Of a stretch of 64,000 nucleotides of DNA, positions 12,550-24,013 are shown piece by piece. The stretch is taken from positions 10,677,501 through 10,741,500 of the forward strand of contig OZ020307.1 of assembly GCA_963971305.1 (NCBI GenBank), in the 5' to 3' direction. A program made the position numbers and the translations under genes. The notes beneath the pieces were generated by a model. It had not been told where the DNA came from. It did not search any database and worked only from the letters and a program-made list of their open reading frames with translations. This DNA comes from Arcuatula senhousia (taxonomy: Eukaryota; Mollusca; Bivalvia; Mytilida; Mytilidae). How positions within the stretch are numbered: position 1 is the stretch's first letter; each line of letters opens with the position of its first letter.

Positions 12550-14180
12550 ATGCATAAGCTAAATGTCTTACAAATTAAAAATCTTAATATGATGAATGAA
12601 TCTACCTTTCATCAAAATTTAACAACTTTGACTTCGTAAAGTACGAATGAACTAAGTTGACCTGTATATAAACAGGCCGTGTAAGTTCTAAAAATAAAGA
12701 GGCCGGTAACACCTGTTAAAGTACTGAAATTGAATAGCTCTGTGGGGGGTTAAGTCGTACAAGGATGTTATCCTCCAATAGTTGTAATGACAAATCATTT
12801 CTGGTAAATTATAAGTTGATTGATTGCTTTGTAGAAAGTGTTTTGCTTATCATGTCAAAATCATCCTGTTTGACTTCGATATGAGCATCCCGTATGTGTA
12901 TTTAGAATCATTTAATCTGAGGTGTGCATTGTCAAATTAATACCATATAGACCAGTTAAACATTTTAATCGTGGAGTTTCTTAATATGATGTCAAAAACA
13001 TCCTATATACTTCTTTTAAAAATGATTTTAATCTGCAAGTCTCATACTTGTTACTTGTCAAAATCTTCCCATATAAGTCTCTAAAATGATTCCAATGTGG
13101 GAGAGATATTACTTGAGTATGACAGCTTATTTTAATTACAGTGAGTTAATAGGCCCCTGTAGAAGGCATATTCTATCTGGTTCAGGCATGTTAGATCTGT
13201 AGAAGATGGAGAAATTATATCATTAATGGTATCAATTTAGACATGCACTTTTCTTTATATCTATTTTCTATGGATCTGACCTGAATTTAAATGTTTAAAA
13301 TTCAAAACATCTTCTTGATTTGAAACAAAATATATTACTTTTATTAAATTATGGATTCTGAAGAAAATATCTGCTTTAAAGAAATCAGTTATCCAAGTTG
13401 TGCAATTGTATACTACCTTTCTATTTAATTTTCAATATTTTACAAATATGTGCAATTGATGTATGAATTAAGTATTTTGATTTATTTTCTAGGAATTTAA
13501 AGTGTTTTTCAAAGATGTTTTAACTCGTTTGTAGTCTAATAATATGAGAAAAAAACAATAAAAAGATGCAGATAATTCAATATTAAATTGAAATTCAGTT
13601 GAACTATACAGGAGTAAAATTCACAATTTCATTACCACCAAACCTTATGCTTTTAACCAAAAAATATGATTATGCTTTTATATAAGAACATTTTTTTTAT
13701 GTTTTAAAATTTTCAATCCAAAAAGTCTTTCATTCTGTTTTGTCCATGTGGTTGGTGTATAGAAATAATTAATCTTTGATAAGCATTTCATTAAGTTGTA
13801 TTTCAGTGGAATTGTATTCTAACATGTCTAAGAGAAAAAAAAACAAACTTTTGGATGATTACAAGCAGCACTGTATATAGGTTTTAGTAAGTGTGGGCAT
13901 TAGGGTATTTCTTTTAGCTTTAGGTCTGTCTCTTGTGTGAAAGTTTGTAAGATGGACATAAAAGTTGACATGTGTGATTTTGCAAGGCAATGTTTATGTG
14001 GCAATATGTGATTGTTTTATTACTGTGTAATTCTTATGATTCCCTCATTTTATTATTGAAGCTAGCATTTGTTTCTGTTTGATAATCCTTGTATTATTAT
14101 TATGCAACTTTTTAAGTTTGAAGTATTTATAGAAATGATAATAAAAATGTATATGCCATAAACTTAAATATGCACCTGGT
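12550..14180. other. Non-coding, no gene seen
   Basis: About 1.6 kb of AT-rich sequence without a supportable gene. A fragment related to the foldback MITE lies near 12700. Confidence 0.5.
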
Positions 14181-14185
14181 CTTAT

Positions 14186-14973
14186 TATACCCCCGCTTCG
14201 AAGAAGAGGGGGGTATACTGTTTTACCCTTGTCCGTCCGTTCGTCCGTCCGTCCGTAACAAACTTCCGTCACAGTTTTCTAAGCAACTACATGAGATAGA
14301 GTTCTGATATTTTGTATACAGCTTTATCCTATAGTACCATATGGTGTATACCGATATTATGCTCCTAGGTAGTCTACTTCCTGTTTACCGAATACTTAGG
14401 TTTTTACACATAATGGACATAAATGCAAAATTTCCGTCACAGTTTCCCAAGCAACTACATGAGATAGAGGTCTGATATTTTGTATACAGCTTTATCCTAT
14501 AGTACCATATGGTGTATAGCGATTTTATGCTCCTAGGTAGTCTAATTCCTGTTTACCGAATACTTAGGTTTTTACACATAATGGACATAAATGCAAAATT
14601 TCCGTCACAGTTTCCCAAGCAACTACATGAGATAGAGGTCTGATATTTTGTGTACAGCTTTATCCTATAGTACCATATGTTGTATACCGATTTAATGCTT
14701 GTAGGTAGTCTACTTCCTGTTTACCGAATACTTAGGTTTTTACAAATAATGGACATAAATGCAAAATTTCTGTCACAGTTTCCAAAGCAACTACATCAGA
14801 TAGGGGTCTGATATTTTGTAAACAGCTTTATTTTATAGTCCCATATGGTGTATAGCGATTTTATGTTCCTAGGTCAACTACTTCCTGTTTACCGAGTATT
14901 TAAACTTGTATGCATGGCTTAGTTTGGGGAGCGGGGGTATCACTAGTGAGCATTAGCTCACAGATTTACTTGT
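14186..14973 (+). mobile_element. HINE-like element, 168-bp internal repeats (family B)
   Basis: The left end is a hairpin (TATACCCCCGCTTC... GGGGGGTATA), followed by a GTCCGTCC microsatellite and about 3.7 copies of a 168-bp unit (landmark TTCCGTCACAGTTT at 14264, 14432, 14600, 14767). The right end carries GCGGGGGTATCACTAG, complementary to the left end, then a small hairpin TGAGCATTAGCTCA. The layout is that of non-autonomous Helentrons. A short degenerate copy lies at 45775-46012. Confidence 0.7.
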
Positions 14974-14999
14974 TTGAATTTGTTGGGATTATTTATTTA

Positions 15000-15440
15000 A
15001 TTGGTCCATTAAGCCTCTGTCATCACTTGGGGTAATTGGTCAATCGTTTTTAAAAAGCATTTCCTCATTACATTAAAAATGTTAACTCCTCTGACACTTT
15101 AAGTCCAATTGAAACCTAACTTGGTATTGTTGTTTATTAGCATTAGGTGTATAGAACTGATGTGGGGATTTTTGATTGGTTGTAAAACATGGCCACTGTG
15201 GCTAAAGATAGAACATTGGGTTAAACTGCATTTTTTTTTGCTAATAACTCAAAAGGGGTGACGGATTTTTGAATTTTGATTGATAACAAAAGTGATCAGC
15301 ACCTTAAGATCCACCATTTTGTCAGATGACCCCCTTATTAAACTTATGACCCTTTCAATGTCAAATCGATTTTGCCTAATAACCTTTTCTTCAGGCACAT
15401 ATGTCAGATGAGCGATTCAGGCTCCTGGGAGCCTCTTGGC
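15000..15440 (+). mobile_element. Degenerate HINE-like element (family A)
   Basis: The interior contains ACATGGCCACTGTGGCTAAA, GTGATCAGCACCTTAAGATC and TCAGATGACCCCC as in the copy at 16888-17800, and it ends with the family-A terminus ATGAGCGATTCAGGCTCCTGG plus hairpin and CTTG at 15437. The left end is worn. Confidence 0.6.
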
Positions 15441-15455
15441 ATTGTTATCTTTTAA

Positions 15456-16322
15456 TAAAACATCTTCTCCTTTGAATCTGCTTCTCAAATTGGAACCAAA
15501 CTTTGTCTGATTGAGAGATTGGTTTGCCATATAGAATGAAAACTATTAGGTACATGTAAACGCTGTTCTTTGCTCTGCCCATAAATTCCAATAGTTTTCA
15601 CTGAAGACCAGGTGAGTGAATCAAGCTCCTTGGAGCCTCTGCTTTAATTTCTTCAAATTCAAGATTTCATGTCTCCGGTCCGTCCATCAGCATACTTCTT
15701 TCCATCTGTTGGTGACAAAGTTTGTCAGCGAAACTCCTCTGAAACTTAAATACTCAACCAATTTCAACAAAACTTGGTATGTAGGAAGGACACCATATGT
15801 AGTTTTGCATATTACCAGGAATATTTTTATCCTCAAATTTTTTAACTTTGCTGAAAATTCTCTTATCACCTTGTCTGCGCAAATCCTCAGAAATTACTGA
15901 ACATGAATCAACAAAATTAGTATGCAGGAAAGCCACCTTATGTAGTTGTGCATGTTACCAGAAAATTTTTATCCTCATTTGCTGAAATTCCTCTTATCAC
16001 ATTGTCAGCATTACTCCTCTGAAACGACTGAACAGAAATCACAAATTAGTATGCAGGAAGGACACCATATGTAGTTGTGTATTTTACCAAGAAATTTTGA
16101 TTTTCATATTTTTGTTGGAGTTATGGCCCTTTGAACTTAGAAATTTGCTGAAATTCCTCTTATCACATTGTCAGCACTACTCCTCTGAAACGACTGAACA
16201 GAATTCAAGGAAACTTGATATTTAGGAAGGTCACCGTGTGTAGTTGTGCATATCACTAGAAAATTTTGATCCTAAAATTTGGTGTTAGAGTTATGGCCCT
16301 TGAACTTTTCTGGAAATCTTTT
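15456..16322 (+). repeat. HINE-related tandem repeats, ~165-190-bp unit
   Basis: A worn family-A terminus sits at about 15606-15640. It is followed by roughly four degenerate copies of a unit containing CTCCTCTGAAAC, GGAAGGACACCATATGTAG and GAAATTCCTCTTATCACATTGTC. Open frames at 15616-15936 fall on these repeats and are not genes. Confidence 0.6.
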
Positions 16323-18039
16323 TAGCTCACCTGTACCGACGGTCCATGTGAGCTATTGCCATCACTTGGCGTCTGTCGTCGTCTGTCGTCGTCTGTTAAC
16401 AATTTTCAAAAATCTTCTCCTCTGAAACTACTGAACAAAATTTAATGAAACTTGGTATGAATGATCCTTAGGGTGTCCTGCACCAAACTTGTGTTTCGAT
16501 TTTTGATCCGCCAAAAAACATGGCCACCGTTACTAAAAATAGACCAGGGGGTCAGATTACTGTTTTTGGCTTGTAAATCAAAAAGTATAAGAGATAGATG
16601 AAATCTGATGCCACCTTACTGCTTCAGCATCAAAAGTTCTACTAATGTCACCATTCGGACGAAGTTGTCAGATGATCCCTTATAGGGGTTACAGCCCCTT
16701 AAAGGTGAAAAAATAGCGTTTTTTCATGATTTTGGCTTATAGAATGAAAACTATTGCAGATAGAGAAAAGCTGTTGCTTGCTTAAATGTTCAGCTCATTT
16801 AGCTCTACCAAAGTCTCCATAGGGTCGAAGTTGTCAGATGACCCCTATAGTGGGTACAGCCCCTTCCAGGCGAAAAATAGTGTTTTTAGCTCACCTGACC
16901 TGAAGGGTCAGGTGAGCTATTGCCATCACTTTGCGTCCGTAGTCCTTCATCCGTCGTCCGTTAGCTTTTTTCAAACATCTTCTCTGAAACTGCTAGGCCA
17001 AATGCAGCCAAACTTGATATGGTTGTTCCTTAGGGTATTGTGCAAAATGTTTGGGTTGGGATTTTTGATACGTCAACAAACATGGCCGCTGTTACTAAAA
17101 ATAGAACAGGGGGGTCAAATACAGTTTTTTGCAAATAACTCAAAAACGGTGACAGATATCAAAATTCAGGCTGTTGGTAAAAGTGATCAGCACCTCAAGA
17201 TCTACCTGCCCCGAAATTTTCAAGAAGATCCAACAACCGATGTAGGAGTTGTTGCCTTTTTTCTGGATTTTTTTCAAAATTTTGCACTTATTTAGCCCTT
17301 TATCTTAAAAACTATTTAAGATATTTTAAAAATTCAAATTGCACATGATTAAGCACATTAAGATCTACATTTCATGTAATTAGGTCAAAGCTGTGGAACC
17401 ATTTCTTTTAGGAGTTATGGCCCTTAAAGCGTCAAAATTTACCATTTTTCATTACTTTTTCCCTGAATTTCTAAGATTAATTTGTCTGACACCATACCTC
17501 CAACTTCAACCAAACTTGGCACAGTTGTTTGATAGCATAAATCCTACAAGTGTATCGTTCGGATTATTGATTCGTCAAAAAATATGGCCGTCATGGCTAA
17601 AAATAGAACATAGGGGTAAATTGCAGTTTTTTGCTAATAACTCAAAAATGGTTAAAGATATAAAAATCATGATTGGAGACAAAAGTGATCAGCATCTCAA
17701 GATCTACCTGCTCTGAAAGTTTTCAAGAAGATCCAACAATTGATGTAGGAGTTATTGCCCTTTTTCTGGATTTTTTCAAAATTTTTCACTTATTTAGCCA
17801 TACATGTATATCCTAAGCGACATCACACGAGAAGTCACGAGATCTATCAATTTAAATCATTCTTCGAAACGCAGTCGGCGAGGACAGACGCTCTCCTGTC
17901 CTCTCCTTTTCGCGGTACTTTTGAGCACGTGCAAGTCGTTGCCTTGTATTACACGGTCTCGGAAATTATCCATTGCTTTTATGTAAGTATATTTTTCTTT
18001 TATTTGCATGCTTGTGAGGACATTATGGTCCTTTTGAGA

Positions 18040-18918
18040 GATTTTATAGTACGGACATGGGTCCGTTTTGTTAATTTTTAATTTTGAAGCACGGACATGG
18101 GTCCGTTTGGTTAACTTTTTTATGATGAAACGGACATGGGTCCGTTTGGTTAATTTTTTAATGATGAATCGGACATGGGTCCGTTTGGTTAACTTTTTAA
18201 TGATGAAACGGACATGGGTCCGTTTGGTTAATTTTTTAATGATGAAGCGGACATGGGTCCGTTTGGTTAATTTTTTAATGATGAAGCGGACATGGGTCCG
18301 TTTGGTTAACTTTTTAATGATGAAACGGACATGGGTCCGTTTGGTTAATTTTTAATGATGAAGCGGACATGGGTCCGTTTGGTTAATTTTTTAATGATGA
18401 AGCGGACATTGGTCCGTTTGGTCAATTTTTAATTTTGAAGCACGGACATGGGTCCGTTTGGTTAATTTTTAATTTTGAAGCAAAGACATGGGTCTGTTTG
18501 GCTAATTTTTCAATTATAAGGCACGGACATGGGTCCGTTATGTTAATTTTTAATTTTGGAGCACGGACATGGGTCCATTTGGTAAATATTTGATTTTGAA
18601 GCCCGAACATGGGTCCATTTGGTAAATATTTGATTTTGGAGCCCGGACATGGGTCCATTTGGTAAATATTTGATTTTGAAGCCCGGACATGGATCCGTTT
18701 GGTTAATTTTTAATTGTGAAGCACGGGCATGGTCCGTTTGGTTAATTATTTAAATTGAAGCACGGGCATAGTGTCTGTATGATTAATTTTTCATTTTGAA
18801 GCACGGGCATGGTGTCCGTGTGGTTAATTTTTTAATTTTATAGCAATTTAAATGACCTGGTGTCCGTTTTGTTGATTTTTAATTTTGAAGCAAGGCCAAG
18901 GACTTAGTGTTCAGTTGG

Positions 18919-18969
<51 letters not shown>

Positions 18970-19139
18970 AAGTACGAGCATGGTGTCTGTATGATTAACT
19001 TTTGATTTTGAAGTACGAGCAATGGTGTCTGCATGATAATTTTTTTGATTTTAAAGTACGAGCAATGGTGTCTGTATGATTAATTTTTGATTTTAAAGTA
19101 CGAGCATGGTGTCTGTATGATTAATTTTTGATTTTGAAG
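18040..19139 (+). repeat. ~41-bp minisatellite array, left part
   Basis: Units of the form ACGGACATGGGTCCGTTTGG followed by TTAATTTTTTAATGATGAAG repeat some 25 times, drifting toward the element to a variant with ACGAGCATGGTGTCTGTATG and TTTTGATTTTGAAGT. A poly-T run of about 49 bases lies at 18920-18968. Frames reading through it (RTWVRLVNFLM repeats on +, DPCPG repeats on -) are products of the repeat, not genes. Confidence 0.9.
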
Positions 19140-19145
19140 TACGAG
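19140..19145 (+). repeat. Target-site duplication, left copy (TACGAG)
   Basis: TACGAG directly precedes the element terminus AGTAGTATAG and is repeated directly after the other terminus at 34701-34706. Six-base duplications are a hallmark of Polinton/Maverick integration. TACGAG also occurs in the minisatellite unit (GAAGTACGAGCATGG), so the pre-insertion site was an ordinary repeat unit. Confidence 0.85.
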
Positions 19146-19368
19146 AGTAGTATAGCGTGCCACTATAGAACACTTTGACCCCGATGACCCCGAGTTCATT
19201 CCCATAGGCTCCATGTTAAATCGTTGCTATTTTTGGTCCTGAATACCCACCCAAGATTTCATACAGTAAAGTCGTGTGCAGTCATGCGGAACGGCGACTC
19301 GTCCCTTTCTTTCGCCCCCTTTTAGTTCGTCACAAGTTTCTATTATCTATTATCAACTCTTATCTTTA
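19146..19368. repeat. Outer terminal region, left
   Basis: Begins AGTAGTATAGCGTGCC and is mirrored at 34479-34700. It is about 220 bp of unique non-coding sequence between the terminus and the telomere-like block, and presumably holds the replication/terminal-protein end. A diverged relative of its inner part (CCATAGGC, TTAAATC, CCCAGATTTCA, AATCATG-GGAA) is visible at 57936-58020. Confidence 0.7.
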
Positions 19369-19369
19369 A

Positions 19370-19509
19370 CGTACCCTAATCCTAACCCTAACCCTAGCCC
19401 TAACCCTAACCCTAATCCTAACCCTAGCCCTAATCCTAACCCTAGCCCTAACCCTAACCCTAATCCTAACCCTAGCCCTAACCCTAATCCTAACCCTAAT
19501 CCTAACCAT
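19370..19509. repeat. Telomere-like (CCCTAA)n block, left arm
   Basis: About 140 bp of CCCTAA units with interspersed CCCTAG and TCCTAA variants, mirrored as TTAGGG units at 34357-34475. The right copy is 18 bp (three units) shorter, which accounts for a shift in the palindrome register. A frame through it encodes only PNPNPS repeats. Confidence 0.85.
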
Positions 19510-19554
19510 TTGTTTTGTTAGTGTCGCCCTGTCATTTCTATGTTTAATATAGTT

Positions 19555-19740
19555 TTACTCCCCCTCCCCCTCCTCCTTCTTTCCTCATTTTTCCCTCCTC
19601 CTCCTCCTCCTCCTCATTTTTTCCTCATTTCCCCTAATTGTCCTCCTCATTGTCCCTCATTTTCCTCATTTCCCTCCTCATTTTCCTCATTTCCCTCCTC
19701 ATTTTCCCTCATTTTCCTCATTTCCCTCCTCATTTTTTCT
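19555..19740. repeat. Pyrimidine-rich CCTCATTTTCC minisatellite, left arm
   Basis: C/T-only runs with the unit TTTCCTCATTTCCCTCCTCA, mirrored as GA-rich sequence at 34131-34310. In the right arm the tract is split from its partner sequence by the HINE-like insertion. Confidence 0.8.
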
Positions 19741-19914
19741 TGTATTTTTCGTCTTTTGAGCTTGTTTTGTTCATGTATGGCTCAACTCTAATTGGTTCTT
19801 TTCTTTTTTTTTGTTTGGTTCGCCCTTTATGGGCTCTTTTTTTTGTCTTTGTTATTGTATTGATTGCTTTTATTTTCTTAAGTTTTCAATAAAAACTCAA
19901 AATCAGGTACAACT

Positions 19915-19938
19915 TTTATTAACATTCTACGTTTTATT
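19915..19938 (-). terminator. Polyadenylation signals of the left polymerase gene
   Basis: On the minus strand two AATAAA hexamers (TTTATT at 19933-19938; second at 19915-19920) lie 20-45 bp after the polymerase stop codon, as in the mirrored right arm (32655-32660 and 32673-32678). Confidence 0.7.
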
Positions 19939-19957
19939 TACATTCTATCTTTCAATT

Positions 19958-22900
19958 TCAATATCCATATGGTCTGGTGGTTAAATCGTTCATGATCACT
20001 CTTTTGTCAAATACAATTCTATAATCTTTCTTTTGTGAAACGGTTAACAGTTTTTGATTGCTTCTTTGGATCTTGTTATCGTCTCTCACTGTCCTGATAT
20101 CGTTTCTGTTGATGGTGACCATCTCCTTGATGGTGTCAAAGTTGATGTCCAAAGCATTCTTATAGTTCAATGTTATTCCACGGACTTTGCACATAGTTCT
20201 GTTTCCTGCTTTCTCTGGGACGGCTAGTTTATACGCATAGTTTTTTGGTCCTCCAGTGACAAACTCCGTAATAGTATTTCCGGGTACTTCGTCCGTCAAA
20301 TCTCCCAAGTAGTCTCCCAGCTTAGGCCTCCATTCTCCAGGTTTGGTGGTAAAAACAATCGAATCTGTATCGCAGTACAATGTTCTTGGTCCCAAATTCT
20401 CCAGATAAGTATATAGTTTAAGTCTGGCCTGGGCGGTAGTATAGGCGGCTATGACGACGTTTGTTTTCTTTTGGGTTTCAATGAATTCTTCTTTATATTT
20501 CCATCGTAATTCCACCATTTCATCGTTAACAAACTGTATTCCGGTCACTTCAATTTTATCGCTGGTTAACATGTCGAAGTATTTCTTTTGTTCTGTAATG
20601 TAGGTGGTCTGTTGCATGTTATTTCTTTGTCCAAACTTGCCCCAAAAGCTGTTCAACATTAGTTTGGCTAGAGACCTGATGCCGGGGTTCTTTTTTATCT
20701 TGTTATAGTCTAACTGTATCCCTTCCTTTTCTTCGTAGTTCTTGATATATTGCTGTTTAGCCTCTTCAGATTGACACCATTCTGGCCAGCCACTAGCTTC
20801 TTGTTTCATTTTCAAGAATGTATTGATGTAGTCCGTGAAGAGTCCTCCAGACTTCCTTCCGGGATCGTACTGTTCTACCTCTTCGAAATGCCATATTTCG
20901 TAGATGGTTAAGATGGAATATCCCTTTTCCAAGGCCTTCTTTAACTCATCTGTCACCCAAGTTCCCGTTATAGCTCTATCTTTTTCAGTATGGTTACAAG
21001 TCTCCTGCTGGTAGGTTTCCGTACAGGTACGACAGAGTGGGAACATCAGTTTGTTGTTGATCTTGGTTGGTAAGACGGGGATGTATAGGTTTTTGGGCGG
21101 TAGTACTTTACATTTCACCAATCCTTCGTACTCGTTGATGTCCCCAAAGTTTTCGGTGATGATCAATGGATGACCTTTGGGTACTTTTCCGGTTTTGTTG
21201 ACAAACGGATAGAGCGATGTAACGTCATAGTAGTTTATATTGTCTTCTCCTGTCTGTTTGTACAAGGTAAAGGCTTCTGTTCTTCCTCCGTAGAAAGCAT
21301 CTCGTGGTTCCAAAGCAGGGATCATCTCTAAGGAATTTACATAGGCACGAAGTGTTGGATCTTGTTCTATCTCTTTATCGAAATCACATTCCCATTTCTC
21401 TACGTAGGAGTATCCTTCTGCTTCCAAATAAGTCTTTTTCTCTAGTGTTCGTTGATGAAGATCGTTCATAAACATGTTGTTGACCGTATTGATGGTCTCT
21501 CTGGAATAGCATCTGGGACAGCCGTGCCAATAACAACCGTGAAATTCATACACAGTTCCATTGTCGTATCCGTCTACTCTGTAGGTTCCAATCTGCTTCT
21601 CTCCTCCGTTTTGGGCGTGTTGAATTCTCGAATCTTTCTTTGCTGATATATGTTTTATCCACTTCATAGCTTTGATGGAGTGCTTATGTTCTGGTTGGTA
21701 GCCTTGCGCTGGGATGAGCCCAATGGTGTTCCACCGTAGAAACTTGGATCGAAAGACTAGGTTGCAGGCGGATGCTATAGTGATACTCTCTTGGAAGGGG
21801 TCGATTGGAGTTCCGTCTAAGGTGTCCATGAATAGTTGTCGGAAGGTTAAACAGGCTTTTCTCAGGATGTCTACGTCTGTGATACAGTACTTCAAGAGAT
21901 CTTCTTGGACTTCAAATGGTTCGTTCCTGTGTTCTTCGTACCATTTCACGAATGTTTCGCGGTCTTCTGTTTTCATACCATTTGGATTGTAATAATTGAT
22001 GTCTGGAAGAGTTTCTAATCGGATGTTTTGGTTTTCCTTTGTGTTAAACAGATGTGGAAAGTATCCTTTGTGGAGTTCCTCGAATCCAAACATTTTCGGG
22101 AGTTTGGCTAAGGCAGTGGGTAGAAAGTTGAGGGAATCTATCATCCGTATGCTGCAGTTTGAAATCGTTACAGACATGTTCTTGGCACCGTTGGGGATTA
22201 TCTTGGGTTGAATTCCACGACGAAACAGGTATTGCAGAACGGGGATAGAGTCATATCCTTTAAAGTTGTGGCAGATAACGGTGGAGTTGTTGTTGTTTCC
22301 GGAAAATAGCCAGTTGCAAAAGTCGTTGTTGGCGTTGGGTCCACTAAAGACCAGTTGGTTCTGTCCACATTTCCCGCAGGTACTCTCTTCAGTTACTTCC
22401 TTCTCCATACAGACGGTACAGACTTTTTGAACCACGCATAAGTTGGGTCGATGTTCCTTGGCTCCGCAGGTACTAGCTTTACAGTGTGCACATCTTCCGT
22501 CGGTGTCAGGTTGGTACCCCATTTCGCATTCTATGAGGTCGTCTTGTGTGCATTCAAAATCAAAGAAGATGTAGGTTTGTATTTCTGGAGGATCTTCGAT
22601 AACTATAGGTGTCATGTAACACTGATGGTCTGTATCGCAGTATCGTTTACAGGATGGACAGTACATCTCACCACATACATGGTTGGTTTTCCTTTTTTCC
22701 ATGTTGACGGTGTGGCCACAGTCTTTACACTTGTAGTACCATTTACATGTTGAGTTGATTTTCTTTGTTTGCTCCAAATGGAGTTGGAAGCACTCTTTTC
22801 CTCTAAAGTTTCGGCCACATTGGCTACAGTTGATCCAATTGTCTTCGCAGGGCTCGTGTATCTTCTTACAAAGGATGCATGGGTTGTTACATACATGTGT

Positions 22901-24013
22901 TTCCTTGTTACTATATCCCTTTTTACACTTGTTGCAATAATAGTTTCTGGTCAAGAATCCTGTTACAGTGGTGATGACATCGTAATGATCGTCGTGGTGG
23001 TAAAGGTAGATCTTCTTCTCTGCATCTGGTCCCTCATAGATAATCCCGTTGAAGTAGTCTTTGGAGAAAACGGTTACTTGATATTCCGGCAGTACAGCTT
23101 GGAATCTTTTAAGTTCTTCAATACCGCATGGGCCTTTTGATACTTTGGCTTTTTCGTGAAGTTTTTCTGCTAATTCCTGTTGAATACATCTTCCTTGGCG
23201 GATAGTGTCCCACATTGAGTGCTTATCGATCCTGGCTTTAGCAGTAACAATGGCTCTAGCACAACACAGTTCGTCTCGGTTCTGTATCCTGACGAAACTT
23301 CTTTTATCTTTCAGCATTCTCTCGAGATCAACGAAGTTGCATCTTTTGCGCCCGGATCCTTTGGGAATAGATACGTGGAGGACATCTAATTCTAAACTTC
23401 CGTCCAATACAAACTCCTCATGAGATTGTAATACTCTCTCTATTTCCTTTAATAATAGTTCTGTAGTCAGGTCCTTGAGTTGTAATATGGGAAGGGCAAT
23501 CGGGAAGTCGAGGGAGTTGGTTTCAATTGTCAGTTTTACGAGGTCGTGTTCTTTCATCTCTTCGCCGATAGTTTGCAGGATGGAATCGAATAATCGATGT
23601 AGTGTTCTTATGATGGAAGGCAGGTCCGTGACTTCAAATGCCTTAAAGGTGACGGTATAATGATTTCTCGAAGTTCCAAACTTGAGTATTCTTTTCTTCT
23701 CCTGCCGTTTGATGGTGTAATAGGATTTCGGATCATTCATGTGAAACGGTTGCCCTGCTCCTCTTTGTCCATGTCTTTGCTGATGTAACTCTAAAAGGCG
23801 TTGGGTGGCAAAGGCCTGGTTGCATTGGGTACATTCGTAACCCATTTGGTGGCGGGTCATGTGAGCTTGTAGATTCTCCCGCCTTGTAAAATTCTTGGTG
23901 CATCTCGTACACGAGTAAGTCTCTCGGTGGTTGGTCCATCGTCTATGACGATGTAGCTGACTCATCTTCTCAAAATTGGCTTCACATTGGTTGCAGGTAA
24001 ATTGCTTAGCCAT
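19958..24013 (-). CDS. Protein-primed-type family-B DNA polymerase with zinc fingers, left copy
   Basis: About 1351 residues, taking the ATG at 24013 that directly follows a 3' splice-site-like stretch (TTTTTATTTCAG). Order of domains: three C2H2 fingers (C7/C10/H23/H29, C35/C38/H51/H55, C61/C64/H77/H81); a region of unknown role; a second cysteine-rich region (about 350-480); 3'-5' exonuclease motifs FFDFECT (D485, E487), HNFKGYD (N583, D588) and YCITD (Y709, D713); a Vsr-like module (about 775-880, GCYWHGC at 826-832, then KWECDF); polymerase motif A DVTSLYP (D930), motif B KLMLNSFWG (K1117, N1121) and motif C YCDTDS (D1215, D1217). All expected catalytic residues are present and the frame is open, so the protein may be active. 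It would copy the element's linear DNA, probably primed by a terminal protein. It differs from the right copy at residue 705 (D here, E there). Antisense frames are shadows. Confidence 0.9.
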   Translation of the reverse strand: MAKQFTCNQCEANFEKMSQLHRHRRWTNHRETYSCTRCTKNFTRRENLQAHMTRHQMGYECTQCNQAFATQRLLELHQQRHGQRGAGQPFHMNDPKSYYTIKRQEKKRILKFGTSRNHYTVTFKAFEVTDLPSIIRTLHRLFDSILQTIGEEMKEHDLVKLTIETNSLDFPIALPILQLKDLTTELLLKEIERVLQSHEEFVLDGSLELDVLHVSIPKGSGRKRCNFVDLERMLKDKRSFVRIQNRDELCCARAIVTAKARIDKHSMWDTIRQGRCIQQELAEKLHEKAKVSKGPCGIEELKRFQAVLPEYQVTVFSKDYFNGIIYEGPDAEKKIYLYHHDDHYDVITTVTGFLTRNYYCNKCKKGYSNKETHVCNNPCILCKKIHEPCEDNWINCSQCGRNFRGKECFQLHLEQTKKINSTCKWYYKCKDCGHTVNMEKRKTNHVCGEMYCPSCKRYCDTDHQCYMTPIVIEDPPEIQTYIFFDFECTQDDLIECEMGYQPDTDGRCAHCKASTCGAKEHRPNLCVVQKVCTVCMEKEVTEESTCGKCGQNQLVFSGPNANNDFCNWLFSGNNNNSTVICHNFKGYDSIPVLQYLFRRGIQPKIIPNGAKNMSVTISNCSIRMIDSLNFLPTALAKLPKMFGFEELHKGYFPHLFNTKENQNIRLETLPDINYYNPNGMKTEDRETFVKWYEEHRNEPFEVQEDLLKYCITDVDILRKACLTFRQLFMDTLDGTPIDPFQESITIASACNLVFRSKFLRWNTIGLIPAQGYQPEHKHSIKAMKWIKHISAKKDSRIQHAQNGGEKQIGTYRVDGYDNGTVYEFHGCYWHGCPRCYSRETINTVNNMFMNDLHQRTLEKKTYLEAEGYSYVEKWECDFDKEIEQDPTLRAYVNSLEMIPALEPRDAFYGGRTEAFTLYKQTGEDNINYYDVTSLYPFVNKTGKVPKGHPLIITENFGDINEYEGLVKCKVLPPKNLYIPVLPTKINNKLMFPLCRTCTETYQQETCNHTEKDRAITGTWVTDELKKALEKGYSILTIYEIWHFEEVEQYDPGRKSGGLFTDYINTFLKMKQEASGWPEWCQSEEAKQQYIKNYEEKEGIQLDYNKIKKNPGIRSLAKLMLNSFWGKFGQRNNMQQTTYITEQKKYFDMLTSDKIEVTGIQFVNDEMVELRWKYKEEFIETQKKTNVVIAAYTTAQARLKLYTYLENLGPRTLYCDTDSIVFTTKPGEWRPKLGDYLGDLTDEVPGNTITEFVTGGPKNYAYKLAVPEKAGNRTMCKVRGITLNYKNALDINFDTIKEMVTINRNDIRTVRDDNKIQRSNQKLLTVSQKKDYRIVFDKRVIMNDLTTRPYGY

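Noticed and set aside
18068..18658. Repetitive proteins (RTWVRLVNFLM; DPCPG)
   Set aside because: Direct translations of the ~41-bp minisatellite.
19276..19521. Proline/asparagine repeat protein
   Set aside because: Translation of the telomere-like repeat.
20000..23950. Many open frames antisense to the polymerase (for example 22769-23140 on +)
   Set aside because: They mirror exactly in both arms as shadows of the polymerase gene, with no independent features.
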